DNA of 64,000 nt from Sphingopyxis sp. JAI108. Lineage in GTDB: Bacteria; Pseudomonadota; Alphaproteobacteria; Sphingomonadales; Sphingomonadaceae. Location: contig NZ_JACCCJ010000002.1 of assembly GCF_013410105.1 (NCBI RefSeq), forward strand, positions 124,001-188,000. The letters are read 5' to 3'. Below, piece after piece: positions 28,201 to 38,427 of the stretch; positions within the stretch are counted from its first letter, which is position 1; each line of letters begins with the position of its first letter. The notes below the pieces were generated by a model. It saw only the letters and a list, made by a program, of their open reading frames with translations. It did not search any database and had not been told where the DNA came from. The translations under genes and the position numbers were made by a program.

Positions 28201-28788
28201 TCAGCCCCGCGCGATCAAGAAGATCGCATGTTCGGCGCGCCAGGTTGCGGCGGCGGCGCTGGTCGGTTTGTCGCCCGACAGATACCAGGCCGCCTCGACG
28301 GCAATCCCCTTGGCGCGCAGCAAGTCACGAAAATCGCTGACCGTGACATGGTGGATGTTGGGCGTTTCATACCACGCGACGGGGAGCAGCCGCGTCACCG
28401 GCATCCGTCCGCCCCACAGCAGGTCTAGCCGGACGCGCCAATGCGCGAAATTGGGGAAGCTGACGAAGGCGCGCGGGGCGATGCGCAGCAGTTCATCGAC
28501 AATCTTGTCCGGACGCTCGGTCGTCTGCAGCGTCTGCGACAGGATCGCATAGTCGAACGCGTCGTCGGGATAGTCGGCGAGGTCGCGGTTCGCATCGCCC
28601 TGCACCACCGACTGGCCGCGCGCGATCGCCGCGGTGACGTTCGCCGGGTCGATTTCCAGCCCGCGCGCATCGACGCCCTTGTTGCGCAGCGCAACCATCA
28701 ACTCGCCGTCGCCGCAGCCGACGTCGAGGACGCGTGACGTCGCCGGCACGGCATCGGCAATGATCGCAAGGTCGGGACGCAGCGCCAT
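28201..28788 (-). CDS. metW: Methionine biosynthesis protein MetW
   Basis: A 195-residue methyltransferase-fold protein with the SAM motif VLDVGCGDGEL (about residues 22-32) and the MetW-typical PDDAFDYAILSQTLQ and SFPNFAHWRVR. MetW is needed with MetX for the acylation of homoserine in several proteobacteria. It follows metX with a one-base stop/start overlap (TGATG), as is usual. It has no partner-independent activity that can be read from sequence. Confidence 0.93.
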   Translation of the reverse strand: MALRPDLAIIADAVPATSRVLDVGCGDGELMVALRNKGVDARGLEIDPANVTAAIARGQSVVQGDANRDLADYPDDAFDYAILSQTLQTTERPDKIVDELLRIAPRAFVSFPNFAHWRVRLDLLWGGRMPVTRLLPVAWYETPNIHHVTVSDFRDLLRAKGIAVEAAWYLSGDKPTSAAAATWRAEHAIFLIARG

Positions 28789-29909
28789 CAGAAACCCGAT
28801 CCGAGCGCGCCCGCAACGAGCCGGTCGAGCGCGGGGACGTCGAGCAGGAAGCTGTCGTGGCCGAAGGGCGCTGACAGTTCGACGAAGCTCGCCGCCGCGC
28901 CGACGCTTTGCAGCGCCTGAACGACACGCCGCGATTCGGACGTCGGATAGAGCCAGTCGGTGTCGAAGCTGACGAGGGTGAAGCGCACGTCCTTCGCCGC
29001 CGCAAACGCGCCGGCAAGGCGGCCGTCGTGCGGGTCGGCGAGGTCGAAATAATCCATCGCGCGCGTGATATAGAGATAGGCGTTGGCGTCGAAGCGGTCG
29101 GTGAAGGCGAGCCCCTGATGCCGGAGATAGGATTCGACCTGGAAATCGGCGTCGAAGCCGAAGCTCTTGATGTCGCGCGCCTGCAGGCGGCGGCCGAATT
29201 TCTCGGTCAGCCCTTCCTCGGACAGATAGGTGATATGCGCCGCCATGCGCGCGACCGCGAGGCCCTTGGTGGGCGCGCGCGCGCTGCCATAATATTGGCC
29301 GTCCTGCCAGTCGGGGTCGGCCATGATTGCCTGTCGCCCGACCTCGTGGAATGCTATATTCTGCGCCGAATGGCGCGCCGCGCTGGCGATGACGAGCGCC
29401 GAGGCGAGGCGATCCGGATAAGTCGTCGCCCAGGCGAGCGTCTGCATCCCGCCCATCGAACCGCCAACGACGGCGTGAAGCCGCGATATGCCGAGATGGT
29501 CGAGCAGCATCGCCTGCGCGCGGACCATGTCGGTGATGGTGATGACGGGAAAGGCCATGCCGAGTGGCGCGCCGGTCGCGGCGTCGGGGGTGGCGGGGCC
29601 ACTCGTCCCCATGCAGCTGCCGAGCACATTGGCGCAGATCACGTGGAAGCGGTCGGTGTCGATCGGCTTGCCGGGGCCGACCATGCGCGCCCACCAGCCG
29701 GGCTTGCCCGTCGCCGGATGGTCGCTCGCGACATATTGGTCGCCGGTGAGCGCGTGGCAGATCAGCACCGCGTTCGACTTGTCGGCGTCGAGCGCGCCAT
29801 AGCTTTGCCAGGCGATCGTCACCGACGGCAACGCCTGCCCGCTGTCGAGCGGCAGCGGCTTCGCGATCGTGACGCTCTGGTGTTGGATCTGGTGGAGAAG
29901 GCTCGCCAT
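28788..29909 (-). CDS. metX: Homoserine O-acyltransferase MetX
   Basis: A 373-residue alpha/beta hydrolase-fold enzyme that acylates homoserine in methionine synthesis. Visible: [14 protein letters not shown], the nucleophile elbow GGSMGGMQ near residue 150, and the late His in FGHDSFLLD. Annotation is usually acetyltransferase; some MetX proteins use succinyl-CoA instead, and sequence alone does not settle this. The upstream frame is open, but ATG 29909 gives the family N-terminus ([11 protein letters not shown]). Coupled to metW. Confidence 0.93.
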   Translation of the reverse strand: MASLLHQIQHQSVTIAKPLPLDSGQALPSVTIAWQSYGALDADKSNAVLICHALTGDQYVASDHPATGKPGWWARMVGPGKPIDTDRFHVICANVLGSCMGTSGPATPDAATGAPLGMAFPVITITDMVRAQAMLLDHLGISRLHAVVGGSMGGMQTLAWATTYPDRLASALVIASAARHSAQNIAFHEVGRQAIMADPDWQDGQYYGSARAPTKGLAVARMAAHITYLSEEGLTEKFGRRLQARDIKSFGFDADFQVESYLRHQGLAFTDRFDANAYLYITRAMDYFDLADPHDGRLAGAFAAAKDVRFTLVSFDTDWLYPTSESRRVVQALQSVGAAASFVELSAPFGHDSFLLDVPALDRLVAGALGSGF

Positions 29910-29988
29910 GGTGCGCGCGGGGCTAAGCGGGTGCGCGGGGCGTGTCAACGTGCTGGACTCGCGCGTCCCAGCCGTTAAACGGCGCGGC

Positions 29989-31104
29989 ATGACCGACACC
30001 AGCGCCACTCTCGCCCCCAAGCCCTGGATCAGCGGCATCGCCCCCTATGTGCCCGGCAAGTCCGCCGGCGCCGACGGGCGTCCGCTGATCAAATTGAGTG
30101 CGAACGAAAATCCGCTCGGAACCGGCGAAAAGGCGCGCGCGGCGTTCGCGGCGGCGCAGGGCGCGTCCGACGCGCTGTCGCGTTATCCCGATCCGGGTTC
30201 GGTCGAATTGCGCGAGACGATCGCGGCGAAGTTCGGGCTCGATCCGGCGCGGATCATCTGCGGCAACGGGTCGGACGAGCTGCTCCATCTCGCGGCGGGA
30301 ACCTACGCGGGCGTCGGCGACGAGATTCTCTATGTTCGCTACGGCTTTGCGGTCTACGAGATCGCGGCGCGCCGGGTCGGCGCGGTGCCGGTCGAGGCCG
30401 ATGATCGCGACTATGCGACCGACGTCGATGCGCTGCTCGCGGCGGTGACCGACAAGACGCGCGTCGTCTATCTTGCCAACCCGAACAATCCGACCGGCAC
30501 GCTCGCAACGCGCGAGGAAGTCGCGCGGCTCTATGCCGGGCTGCCGAAGACTGTGCTGTTCGTGATCGACCAGGCCTATAGCGAATATCTGTCCGAAGCC
30601 GAGGATGACGGAGGGCTCGAACTCGCGAAGACACAGCCGAACGTGTTCATCACGCGCACCTTTTCGAAGATCCACGGGCTTGCCGCCGAGCGCATCGGCT
30701 GGGGCTATGCCGCCGCCGAGGTGATTTCGGCGCTGCACCGCATCCGCCTGCCGTTCAACGTCACCCGCGCGGGCCAGGCGGCGGCGGTCGCGGCGCTCGG
30801 CGACGAGGATTTCGTGAAGCACAGCCGCGAGCATAATGCCCAATGGCGCGCCTGGCTGGCGGGCGAACTCGAAAGCCTCGGCAATCATGGCGTGCGCGTC
30901 GTGCCGTCGGCGTGCAACTTCCTGCTCGTGCTGTTCGAGGGCGATGTGAGCGCCGAGACGGTCTATAACCGTCTGATGGAGGCCGGCTATATCGTGCGCT
31001 GGCTGCCGGGGCAGGGGCTTCCCAATGCGCTGCGTATGACGATCGGCACCGAGGACGAAACCCGCGGGCTGGCCGCGGCGATCCGCGGCGCGCTGAACGG
31101 CTGA
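29989..31104 (+). CDS. hisC: Histidinol-phosphate/aromatic aminotransferase
   Basis: A 371-residue class I/II aminotransferase using PLP. Motifs: [32 protein letters not shown], and [16 protein letters not shown] with the Schiff-base Lys near residue 227. It forms histidinol phosphate and, in many alphaproteobacteria, also transaminates phenylpyruvate or 4-hydroxyphenylpyruvate. The downstream prephenate dehydrogenase gene, coupled by TGATG, supports an aromatic role. Confidence 0.92.
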   Translation: MTDTSATLAPKPWISGIAPYVPGKSAGADGRPLIKLSANENPLGTGEKARAAFAAAQGASDALSRYPDPGSVELRETIAAKFGLDPARIICGNGSDELLHLAAGTYAGVGDEILYVRYGFAVYEIAARRVGAVPVEADDRDYATDVDALLAAVTDKTRVVYLANPNNPTGTLATREEVARLYAGLPKTVLFVIDQAYSEYLSEAEDDGGLELAKTQPNVFITRTFSKIHGLAAERIGWGYAAAEVISALHRIRLPFNVTRAGQAAAVAALGDEDFVKHSREHNAQWRAWLAGELESLGNHGVRVVPSACNFLLVLFEGDVSAETVYNRLMEAGYIVRWLPGQGLPNALRMTIGTEDETRGLAAAIRGALNG

Positions 31105-32006
31105 TGGGAATAGAACGCGTCGCGATTATCGGACTGGGCCTGATCGGCTCGTCGATTGCGCGCGCGATCAAGGAACGGCTGCCGCAGGTGGCGGTCACCG
31201 GCCATGACGCCAAGGCCGAGGTCCGCGACATCGCGCGCGAACTCGATTTTTGCGACGCGATTGTCGGCGACCCGGCCGGCGCGGTGGCGGACGCCGACCT
31301 TGTCATCCTCGCCGTGCCCGTCGGGCGCATGGCCGACGCGGCTGCGGCGATCGCGCCGGGGCTAAAGGCGGAGGCGATCATTTCGGACGTCGGCTCGTCG
31401 AAGGCCGGGGTGGCCGACGCGCTGGCAAAGGCGCTACCCGATCACGTCGTCATTCCAGCGCATCCTGTCGCGGGGACCGAGAATAGCGGACCGGCAGCGG
31501 GCTTTGCGACGCTGTTCGAGGGCCGCTGGTGCATCGTCACGCCGGATGCAAGCGCGTCCGAAGACGCCGTGACGGTGGTGACGTCCTTCTGGCAGGCGCT
31601 CGGCGCACGGGTCGAGACGATGGACGCCGCGCATCACGACATGGTGCTCGCGGTGACCAGCCATCTGCCGCACCTGATCGCCTATACGATCGTCGGAACC
31701 GCGAGCGAGCTCGAGGAAGTGACCGAGAGCGAGGTAATCAAATATTCGGCGGGCGGTTTCCGCGACTTCACGCGCATCGCGGCGAGCGATCCGGTGATGT
31801 GGCGCGATGTGTTCCTGTCGAACAGGGACGCCGTGCTTGCGACCCTGCAGCGCTTCAACGAAGACCTGACCGTGCTCCAGCAGGCGATCCGCCGCGGCGA
31901 CGCCGCAAAGCTCGAGGACTGGTTCACGCGCACGCGCGCGATCCGGCGGTCGATCATCGAACAGGGCCAGGATGATGCCGCGCCCGATTTCGGGCGCAAG
32001 CACTGA
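31104..32006 (+). CDS. Prephenate/cyclohexadienyl dehydrogenase (TyrA family)
   Basis: A 300-residue NAD(P)-dependent dehydrogenase for tyrosine synthesis: Rossmann motif IIGLGLIGSS (residues 8-17), DVGSSKAGV, HPVAGTENSGP and the catalytic His in SHLPHLIAY. It converts prephenate to 4-hydroxyphenylpyruvate or arogenate to tyrosine. It is the second gene of the hisC pair with a one-base overlap. There is no ACT or chorismate-mutase domain, so no obvious fused feedback control. Confidence 0.9.
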   Translation: MGIERVAIIGLGLIGSSIARAIKERLPQVAVTGHDAKAEVRDIARELDFCDAIVGDPAGAVADADLVILAVPVGRMADAAAAIAPGLKAEAIISDVGSSKAGVADALAKALPDHVVIPAHPVAGTENSGPAAGFATLFEGRWCIVTPDASASEDAVTVVTSFWQALGARVETMDAAHHDMVLAVTSHLPHLIAYTIVGTASELEEVTESEVIKYSAGGFRDFTRIAASDPVMWRDVFLSNRDAVLATLQRFNEDLTVLQQAIRRGDAAKLEDWFTRTRAIRRSIIEQGQDDAAPDFGRKH

Positions 32007-32016
32007 ATTCCAACCT

Positions 32017-32034
32017 CTCCCCTCGATGGGGGAG
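32017..32034. terminator. Stem-loop between convergent tyrosine and plsC genes
   Basis: CTCCCC-TCGATG-GGGGAG forms a 6-base GC stem in the 28-base gap between the two convergent stop codons. No T-run is present; similar CTCCCC/GGGGAG elements are scattered in sphingomonad intergenic DNA. Confidence 0.4.
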
Positions 32035-32754
32035 TCAGCCTTCCAGCAGCGCTTCGGGAGGGTTCAGCGCGTTGATCGCGGCGCGCACGCGTGCCTCGGC
32101 CTCTTCGCGTGGCAGGCCGGCGGGGATGGTTTCGCCGACCTTGTAGGTGATCGTGCCGGGCCATTTGACCCAGCGGCGCGGCGGATAGGCGATGCCGCTG
32201 TTGACCGCGACCGGGATCACATCGATTCCCAACAAGCGGTACATGCCGGCAAAGCCGGGGCGCAGTTCGGGCGCCTGGCCATGCGGGACGCGCGTGCCTT
32301 CGGCAAAGAGACACAAGGGCCGCCCCGCCGCGAGCGCCGCCTTCGCCGCGCCGAGCATCGCGCGCATCGCCTTGCCGCCGCCGTCGCGGTCGACGGGGAT
32401 CAGTCCGTAGAAACGCGCCGCCTGTCCCCAGACGGGGATCGAGAACAGTTCTTCCTTCGCGAACACGGCGGGATGTTTGAACAGCATCGGCTGCTCGATC
32501 GTCTCGAACGCCGATTCATGCTTGAAGACGTAAAGTACCGGCGCGTCGGGCATCTTGCCCTCTACGACGATCCGCTGGCCGAGGACGAAGCGGCAAAACA
32601 GGCGGTGGGACTGCGCCCAGATGCGCACGAACCAGATTGTCACGCGATGCGAGAGCGGCAGCGAGATCACCGCGCCGATCGAGCTGATGCTGCTCATCAG
32701 GACGAACAGCAGCCAGAAGAGGATCGAGCGGACAAGGGCGACGGCGTAGCGCAT
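32035..32754 (-). CDS. plsC: 1-acyl-sn-glycerol-3-phosphate acyltransferase
   Basis: A 239-residue membrane enzyme that acylates lysophosphatidate to phosphatidate. There is an N-terminal membrane helix (about 8-34), the acyltransferase HX4E motif HESAFE (residues 79-84; Glu replaces the more usual Asp, as in a known subset), PVDRD and FAEGTR (150-155). It is the last gene of the ftsE-ftsX-ydcF-plsC run; the ATG at 32754 is 11 bases after the ydcF stop. Confidence 0.92.
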   Translation of the reverse strand: MRYAVALVRSILFWLLFVLMSSISSIGAVISLPLSHRVTIWFVRIWAQSHRLFCRFVLGQRIVVEGKMPDAPVLYVFKHESAFETIEQPMLFKHPAVFAKEELFSIPVWGQAARFYGLIPVDRDGGGKAMRAMLGAAKAALAAGRPLCLFAEGTRVPHGQAPELRPGFAGMYRLLGIDVIPVAVNSGIAYPPRRWVKWPGTITYKVGETIPAGLPREEAEARVRAAINALNPPEALLEG

Positions 32755-32765
32755 GGGCGCTGGTC

Positions 32766-33296
32766 TTAGAGACCCAGAACGCCGCCCGCCAGTCCCGCGA
32801 GATATTTATGATATTCGCGGAACAACGTCGCGAAATTGGGCTGGCTGCGTACCGCGTCGGGCAGGATCGTCACCGTGTCGCCGACCGCGCGGCCGATTTC
32901 ATATTCGGCGCGGCGCATGTGCCAGTCGGTCGTGACCAGCCGGATGCTCTTATATTTGCGGCGCTGCGCCCAGGTAGCGACCTCGGTCGCGTTCGAGCGC
33001 GTATCCTCGGCCTCGAACCCCAATGCGATGCAGCAGTCGAACAGGCTGACGGGACGTTTATATTCGGCGGCGAGCTCGCGCGGCTTCACCTCGCGCGCGA
33101 CGCCGCTGATCAGCAGGCGCTTGGCGTCGCCGGCCTCGAGCCGTTCGAGCGCGCGGTCGATGCGGCCGGGCCCGCCGGTCAGCACGACGATCGCGTCGGT
33201 CTTTTGCGCTTCGGCGGGCAGCGGCAACAGCAGCGCAAACCATGCGAAGCCAAGGACCCAGGCCAGAAACAACAGGGAAATCAGGCGCTTGATCAT
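32766..33296 (-). CDS. YdcF/ElyC/SanA family (DUF218) membrane protein
   Basis: A 176-residue protein with one N-terminal membrane helix (about 5-25), then a DUF218 domain: DAIVVLTGGPGRIDRALE, LLISGVAREV, EDTRSNATEV and RLVTTDWHMRRAEYE. ElyC and SanA affect envelope integrity and peptidoglycan precursors; the biochemical role here is unknown. The start overlaps the ftsX stop (ATGA), so it belongs to the ftsEX transcript. Confidence 0.88.
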   Translation of the reverse strand: MIKRLISLLFLAWVLGFAWFALLLPLPAEAQKTDAIVVLTGGPGRIDRALERLEAGDAKRLLISGVAREVKPRELAAEYKRPVSLFDCCIALGFEAEDTRSNATEVATWAQRRKYKSIRLVTTDWHMRRAEYEIGRAVGDTVTILPDAVRSQPNFATLFREYHKYLAGLAGGVLGL

Positions 33297-34210
33297 AAAA
33301 TCTTCTTGAGCGCCGCGAGCAAGGTCTGCCGCGCGGTCAGGGCAGCCAGCGCGATAGCCAATAGCGGCAGCGCCAGCAAGAGCGCCCAGCCCGCAGGACC
33401 GAGCGACGCGGTTGCGGCCAGACCGGCGGTGACCCCCGACCATTGCCAACCGATCAGCAGCAGGATCGCCGCGGCGACCGTGCTGCCGAGCGCGATGCCA
33501 TAAGCGGTGTCGATCGCGATCCGGCGCTGGAACAGCCGCGTGATCTGGCGATCGGTCGCGCCGATCAGGTGGAGCATCTCGATCGTCGGAAAATGGGTGG
33601 CGAGCGCGGCGCGCGCCGTCATGATCACCACCGCGGCGCTCGCCGCCGCCATCAGCAGCACGAGTCCGCCCGCGATCCACGCGAGCGAGCGGATGAGCCG
33701 CGCGACGGGACCCAGCCATTCGGCGTGCGGGATGATCCGCGCGCCCGGCGCCTCGCGCGCGACGAGCGCGCCGAGCGCCTCGATATGGCCGGCGCGATCC
33801 TCGCCGACGAAATCCACATCGACCAGTGCCGGCAGAGGAAGCGATTTCAGCACCGGGTCGTCGCCCCCCTGGCCGCTCCCCTCGCTGCCGAACCACTGGC
33901 CGAGCGTCGCCTGCAATTCCTCGCGTTCGACCGAACGCGCCGACAGCACAAAGGGCTGCGCGGCGGCCGCGCGGCGGAGGGCGGCCGCCTGCTCGGCGCG
34001 CGTCACCGGGTTGGCGGTCACGATCTGGACGGTGACGCGCCCCGCGATCGCTTCGCCGATCGCATTCGCCGACCGCGCGAACCCGACGCCGGCAGCGGCG
34101 GCGAGCAGGGTCAGCATCATCAGGATCGCGACGACCCACGGCGTCGGCCCCGACAGGCGGCGATCGGGTAGCAGGCGGCGATGCTGGACGGGGACGCGCG
34201 GGATGATCAT
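33293..34210 (-). CDS. ftsX: Cell division protein FtsX
   Basis: A 305-residue membrane protein of the FtsEX complex, which links divisome signals to peptidoglycan hydrolases. Four membrane segments are visible (about 25-48, 170-195, 225-250, 268-290), with an extracytoplasmic domain between the first two and MLHLIGATDRQITRLFQRR before the third. It follows ftsE by 10 bases. The N-terminus is short, as in other alphaproteobacterial FtsX. Confidence 0.88.
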   Translation of the reverse strand: MIIPRVPVQHRRLLPDRRLSGPTPWVVAILMMLTLLAAAAGVGFARSANAIGEAIAGRVTVQIVTANPVTRAEQAAALRRAAAAQPFVLSARSVEREELQATLGQWFGSEGSGQGGDDPVLKSLPLPALVDVDFVGEDRAGHIEALGALVAREAPGARIIPHAEWLGPVARLIRSLAWIAGGLVLLMAAASAAVVIMTARAALATHFPTIEMLHLIGATDRQITRLFQRRIAIDTAYGIALGSTVAAAILLLIGWQWSGVTAGLAATASLGPAGWALLLALPLLAIALAALTARQTLLAALKKIL

Positions 34211-34220
34211 GCCCGGCCCA

Positions 34221-34964
34221 TCAGGCTCTGTTCGCCGGCGGATAGCGCAGCGCGCCGGTGGGGTCGGAGAGGCGCCCCTTTTCGAGGCGCATCATCTGCG
34301 CATTTTCGATGCGGCTGATCAGGTGGATGTCGTGGGTCGCGACGACGACGGTGGTGCCCAGGCGGTTGAGCGCCTCGAACAGTCCCAGCAAACGCATCGC
34401 CATTTCGGGATCGACGTTGCCCGTCGGCTCGTCGGCGACGAGCAGTTGCGGGCGCGCGATCACCGCGCGCGCGATCGCGACGCGCTGCTGTTCGCCGCCC
34501 GACAGCGTTGCCGGGCGCGCCTCGGCGCGGTCGCCGAGCCCGATCCAGCTCAGCATCTCGCCGACCGGGCCCGCGAGATCCTCTTCGCTGACCCCCGCGA
34601 TGCGCAGCGGCAGCGCGATATTGTCGCGTGCGCTCAAGTGCGGGATCAGTCGGAAGTCCTGGAAGACGACGCCGATGCGGCGGCGAAAGCCGGGCAGGCG
34701 GTGGCGCGGCATCGCGACGAGATCCTCGCCGAACAGGCGAACGATGCCGCGGCTCGGGCGCTGCGCGAGGTAGAGCATCTTCAGAAGCGAGGTCTTGCCG
34801 GCGCCCGACGCGCCGGTGAGGAAATAGAAGCTGCCGGGCTGGAGGTTGAAGCTGATGTCGGAGAGTATCTCGGCATCGGGGCCGTAGCGCAGGCCGACGC
34901 CGTCGAATTCGACCATCGCCCCGCCGGGGCGCGCGGGAGCGGGATCCGTCATGGCTTCACGCAT
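34221..34964 (-). CDS. ftsE: Cell division ATP-binding protein FtsE
   Basis: A 247-residue ABC ATPase: Walker A GASGAGKT (51-58), Q-loop [12 protein letters not shown], signature [14 protein letters not shown], Walker [13 protein letters not shown] and the H-loop THD. The pattern DEPTGNVD is typical of FtsE. It powers FtsX. Three in-frame Met codons (34964, 34952, 34916) are possible starts; none has a decisive ribosome site, and the two upstream ones add a short Pro/Ala leader. First gene of the ftsEX-ydcF-plsC operon. Confidence 0.92.
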   Translation of the reverse strand: MREAMTDPAPARPGGAMVEFDGVGLRYGPDAEILSDISFNLQPGSFYFLTGASGAGKTSLLKMLYLAQRPSRGIVRLFGEDLVAMPRHRLPGFRRRIGVVFQDFRLIPHLSARDNIALPLRIAGVSEEDLAGPVGEMLSWIGLGDRAEARPATLSGGEQQRVAIARAVIARPQLLVADEPTGNVDPEMAMRLLGLFEALNRLGTTVVVATHDIHLISRIENAQMMRLEKGRLSDPTGALRYPPANRA

Positions 34965-35110
34965 GGGCAGCCATGTGCCTGCACGGGGCCTGGGAACAGG
35001 GGCGCTGGTCCGCTCATCCGCCTGCCTGTCGCACGGCTATGCACCAAGGACAAGGTGCGAGTGGAACGCGGCGCTTGCAACACCGCGAATCAGCGTGTTT
35101 AGAGGACGCC

Positions 35111-35887
35111 ATGATCCTTGCCTGCCCGTCCTGCCACACCCGCTATGTCGTGCCCGATACGGCGATCGGACCGACGGGGCGCACGGTGCGCTGCGCCAAT
35201 TGCCGCCATAGCTGGTTTCAGGAACCCGCGGCGGCACCCGCCGCGCCGATCGCGCCGTCCGCGACGGTGCCGACGCCGGCGGCCGAGCCTGCCCCTGCAC
35301 CAGTTTCCACGCCCGGTTATCCGGACGTTACGGAGACTTCGCCCGAGCCCGAGCCCGAGCCCGCGCCGGCGCCGCCGGCCTTTGCCGCCGCCGCGGAGCC
35401 GGCGCCGCGCGCGACGCCCGCCGCTGCCGACGCGCCGTTGCCGTTCCGCCGCCCGCGGCGCAATCCCGCGAAACGCTGGACGGCGATTGCCGCGAGCGCC
35501 GCCGTGCTGATGATCGCCGCGACGGCGGGGCTTGTCTATTTCGGCCTGCCGGGATGGGCGCAGGGGCTGGGCTTGCCGGGCGGGGTCGACGAGCCCGACC
35601 TGGTGATCGAGTTGCCGCCGAACCAGGATCACCGCGAGCTGGCCGACGGCACCATCTATTTCGCGGCGTCGGGGATGATCATCAACCCGACCGACCGCGA
35701 ACAGCGCGTGCCGCCGATCCTCGCCGAATTGCGCGATGCGCAGGGGACCATCGTCTACAGCTGGACGATCAAGCCGCCGGTGCGGATGCTGCCGCCCAAT
35801 GAAAAGGTCAACTTCAGCGAGGCGAAGCTCGACATTCCGCGCCGCGCGACGCAGCTGACGGTGAGCTGGGCGCTACCAAAAGGCTGA
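35111..35887 (+). CDS. Zinc-ribbon (MJ0042) and DUF3426 membrane protein
   Basis: A 258-residue protein. An N-terminal zinc ribbon has CPSC (Cys5, Cys8) and CANC (Cys28, Cys31) and ends [14 protein letters not shown] Pro/Ala/Glu-rich linker (about 40-115) leads to one membrane helix (about 127-150) and a beta-rich C-terminal DUF3426-like domain. The family is common in alphaproteobacteria, often beside ftsE as here; its job is unknown. The ATG at 35111 starts directly at the ribbon. It diverges from ftsE. Confidence 0.85.
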   Translation: MILACPSCHTRYVVPDTAIGPTGRTVRCANCRHSWFQEPAAAPAAPIAPSATVPTPAAEPAPAPVSTPGYPDVTETSPEPEPEPAPAPPAFAAAAEPAPRATPAAADAPLPFRRPRRNPAKRWTAIAASAAVLMIAATAGLVYFGLPGWAQGLGLPGGVDEPDLVIELPPNQDHRELADGTIYFAASGMIINPTDREQRVPPILAELRDAQGTIVYSWTIKPPVRMLPPNEKVNFSEAKLDIPRRATQLTVSWALPKG

Positions 35888-35918
35888 ATTTACAATCTAT
35901 TGAGGTGACGCCACGGCG

Positions 35919-36986
35919 TCATAAGCAGAGCGCGGCCGCCAGCGACAACAGGAAGCTGGTCAGCGTCGCCACGATGATCGGCGCGAAGCTTTGCCACCCC
36001 TGGTCGAGCAGCAGATGAAGTCGCGCTTTCATCGCGGTGGCGACGATGGCGAGGAGGAGCAAGGCCGAGGCGGCGGTAGCAGCCGCATCGTCGACTGGCT
36101 TCGGAACGGCAACCAGCGAATTGATCGCGGCAACGATGAGGAAGCCGAGGATGAACCAGGGCAGGCGCAGCGGAATACGGGTCTTGCTTTCGGCCTCGCC
36201 GCTCCGGCCGAGCCAGAGCGCGACGAGCATCAGCATCGGCGCCAGCAGGGTGACGCGCGTCAGTTTGACAATTGTTGCGACCTCGCCGGCGGCAGGCGAA
36301 TAGGAAAAGCCGCCGCCGATCGCCTGCGCGACATCGTGGATCGACGCCCCGATCAGGAACCCCGCCTGCGCATCCGACAGTCCGAATTGCGCGGCGAGCA
36401 CCGGATAGAGCGTCATTGCGAGCGCACTCGCGACGGTGATGCCGACGAGCGTTAAGGTGAAACGCGCCTGATCGACGCGTTTGTCGCCGATCAGCGAATA
36501 GAGCGCGAGCGCTGCGCTGGCGCCGCAGATCGCGGTCGCGCCGCCCGCAAGGAGGCCCGCGTCGCGGCTTTGCCCGAACAGCTTCGCGCTCGCGACCGTG
36601 ATCAGGATGACCATGACCATGATCAGCGCCAGCAAAGCGAAGGGCAGGGGGCCAAGGTCGGCGAGCTGCTGCGCCGTGATCCGCGCGCCGATGAGAACGA
36701 TGCCGGTGCGGAGTGCGGTCTGCGACATCAGGTCGAGCCCGGCATGCGTGCGCCGGTCCTGCGATAGAAAGGAAAGGGCAAGGCCGATCAGCAGCCCCAT
36801 CAACACGATCGGCACGGCATAATGATCGGCCAGCCAGCCCGCCGCGAGCGCCGCGATCGCGGTAACGAGAACACCGGGGAAATAGGCCTGCCAGCGATGC
36901 CGCGCGGGCGGGTTCGCCTCGAGCTGCATCTCGCCATAAAGGTCGGCAGCCATCGGCCAGCTCTGTTCGGATGGTTTCACCAACAT
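35919..36986 (-). CDS. YeiH/UPF0324 family putative sulfate exporter
   Basis: A 355-residue membrane protein with about 10 helices and the family motifs LRTGIVLIGARIT, GGATAICGASAALAL and GASIHDVAQAIGGGFSYS. Members are annotated as putative sulfate exporters, mostly without direct proof. The ATG at 36986 is used; an alternative at 36953 would shorten a variable leader. It diverges from tRNA-Arg. Confidence 0.85.
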   Translation of the reverse strand: MLVKPSEQSWPMAADLYGEMQLEANPPARHRWQAYFPGVLVTAIAALAAGWLADHYAVPIVLMGLLIGLALSFLSQDRRTHAGLDLMSQTALRTGIVLIGARITAQQLADLGPLPFALLALIMVMVILITVASAKLFGQSRDAGLLAGGATAICGASAALALYSLIGDKRVDQARFTLTLVGITVASALAMTLYPVLAAQFGLSDAQAGFLIGASIHDVAQAIGGGFSYSPAAGEVATIVKLTRVTLLAPMLMLVALWLGRSGEAESKTRIPLRLPWFILGFLIVAAINSLVAVPKPVDDAAATAASALLLLAIVATAMKARLHLLLDQGWQSFAPIIVATLTSFLLSLAAALCL

Positions 36987-37086
36987 TCCCCGTCCTCGTT
37001 GCGGGGCCCGCTTCGCATATCCGTGCGCCCCGGTCGATAGGCCATTGCTGGCGCGGCGCGGGCTTGCTAGAGGCCGCGCTCTATCA

Positions 37087-37163
<77 letters not shown>

Positions 37164-37215
37164 GATAGAATTCTGCGGCGGAAGACGCCGGGACTTCGCG
37201 GGAGACAGGCGCCAG

Positions 37216-38424
37216 ATGTACGACCTGCTGGCCGGCCTCTCGGTGATCGAAGCGTCCTCCTTCGTCGCCTCTCCAACCGCCGGGCTCTATTGCGCGCAAA
37301 TGGGCGCCGAGGTGATCCGCGTCGATCAGATCGGCGGCGGCCCCGATTTCCGGCGCTGGCCGGTGACCGCGGCCAATGACTCACTCTATTGGGAAAATCT
37401 GAACCGCGCGAAAAAGTCGGTCGCGCTTGATCTCGGCCGGCCCGAAGGGCGCGAAATCCTGCAGGAACTGGTGCGCGCGACGGGGCAGTTCATCACCAAT
37501 TTCCCGGTGGGCGGCTTCCTGTCGCACGAAAAGCTCGCCGACGGGCGCGCCGACCTGATCACCGTGCGCGTGATGGGCTGGGCCGATGGCTCGCCCGCGC
37601 TCGATTATACGGTGAACAACAGCGTCGGTTATCCGATGCTGACCGGCGCGGGCCCCGACCCGGTCAATCATGTGCTGCCCGCGTGGGACTTGCTCACCGG
37701 CGCCTATGCCGCTTTCGCGTTGCTCGCGGCGATCCAGCGGCGGAGCGCGAGCGGCGAAGGCGGCGAGGTGCGGATTCCGCTTTCCGACGTCGCGATCGGG
37801 ACCGTCGCCAATTTGGGCGGGGTCGCCGAGATGCTCTATTCGGGCGCGAACCGGCCGCGGCTCGGCAATGCGGTTTACGGGCTGTTCGGGCGCGATTTCG
37901 TGACGCGCGACGGACAGCGAACGATGATCGTCGTCGTGACCCCGCGCCAATGGGCGAACCTCGTCGCCGCGCTCGGCCTCGGCGAGGCGGTCGCACGAAT
38001 CGAGGCGGCGCGCGGCGTGTCCTTCGCGGCCGACGACGGGCTCCGCTTCGACCACCGCGATGCGCTCTATCCGCTGTTCGAGGCGGCGATCGCGAAGCGC
38101 GACCATGCAGACCTCGCCGCGGCTTTCGACGCCGGCGGGATCGTCCATTCGCCCTATCGCACCATGTATGAAGCGGTGCAGGACCCGGCGCTCGTCGCCG
38201 ACAATCCGATCTTCGGGAGCGCCGACAACCCCAGCGGTTTCGCCTATCCCGCCGCAGGCGCCTTTGCGACGTTGCCGCAGCAGGAGCGCCGGCCGCCGCG
38301 CACCGCGCCGCGCAACGGCGAGCATAGCGAGGAAATATTGGCGGACCGCCTGTCGCTTTCGAGCGCCGAGCTTGCCCGCCTGATCGATGCCGGTATCGTC
38401 GGCGTCGCCAAAAGTGGAGATTGA
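37216..38424 (+). CDS. CaiB/BaiF CoA-transferase family protein, 2-methylfumaryl-CoA isomerase (Mct)-like
   Basis: A 402-residue type III CoA-transferase-fold protein. The N-terminus (LAGLSVIEASSFVASPTAG, then QIGGGPDFRRWPVT and LNRAKKSVALDL) resembles mesaconyl-CoA C1-C4 CoA transferase (2-methylfumaryl-CoA isomerase) more than formyl- or carnitine-type enzymes; this is from memory of the family, not an alignment. The ATG at 37216 follows GGGAGA. The next two genes encode a thiolase and a methylsuccinyl-CoA-dehydrogenase-like enzyme, which fits C5 branched-acid metabolism. A generic CoA-transferase is the alternative. Confidence 0.72.
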   Translation: MYDLLAGLSVIEASSFVASPTAGLYCAQMGAEVIRVDQIGGGPDFRRWPVTAANDSLYWENLNRAKKSVALDLGRPEGREILQELVRATGQFITNFPVGGFLSHEKLADGRADLITVRVMGWADGSPALDYTVNNSVGYPMLTGAGPDPVNHVLPAWDLLTGAYAAFALLAAIQRRSASGEGGEVRIPLSDVAIGTVANLGGVAEMLYSGANRPRLGNAVYGLFGRDFVTRDGQRTMIVVVTPRQWANLVAALGLGEAVARIEAARGVSFAADDGLRFDHRDALYPLFEAAIAKRDHADLAAAFDAGGIVHSPYRTMYEAVQDPALVADNPIFGSADNPSGFAYPAAGAFATLPQQERRPPRTAPRNGEHSEEILADRLSLSSAELARLIDAGIVGVAKSGD

Positions 38425-38427
38425 ACA

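Noticed and set aside
29910..29988. Possible SAM riboswitch before metX, since alphaproteobacterial met genes often have one.
   Set aside because: The region is only 79 bases and shared with the divergent hisC gene; I found no SAM-I or SAM-II core pattern.
32503..32520. PlsC catalytic motif HESAFE with Glu in place of Asp seemed to be a missing catalytic residue.
   Set aside because: A known subset of acyltransferases has HX4E (for example NlaA-like sequences), so this is a normal variant.
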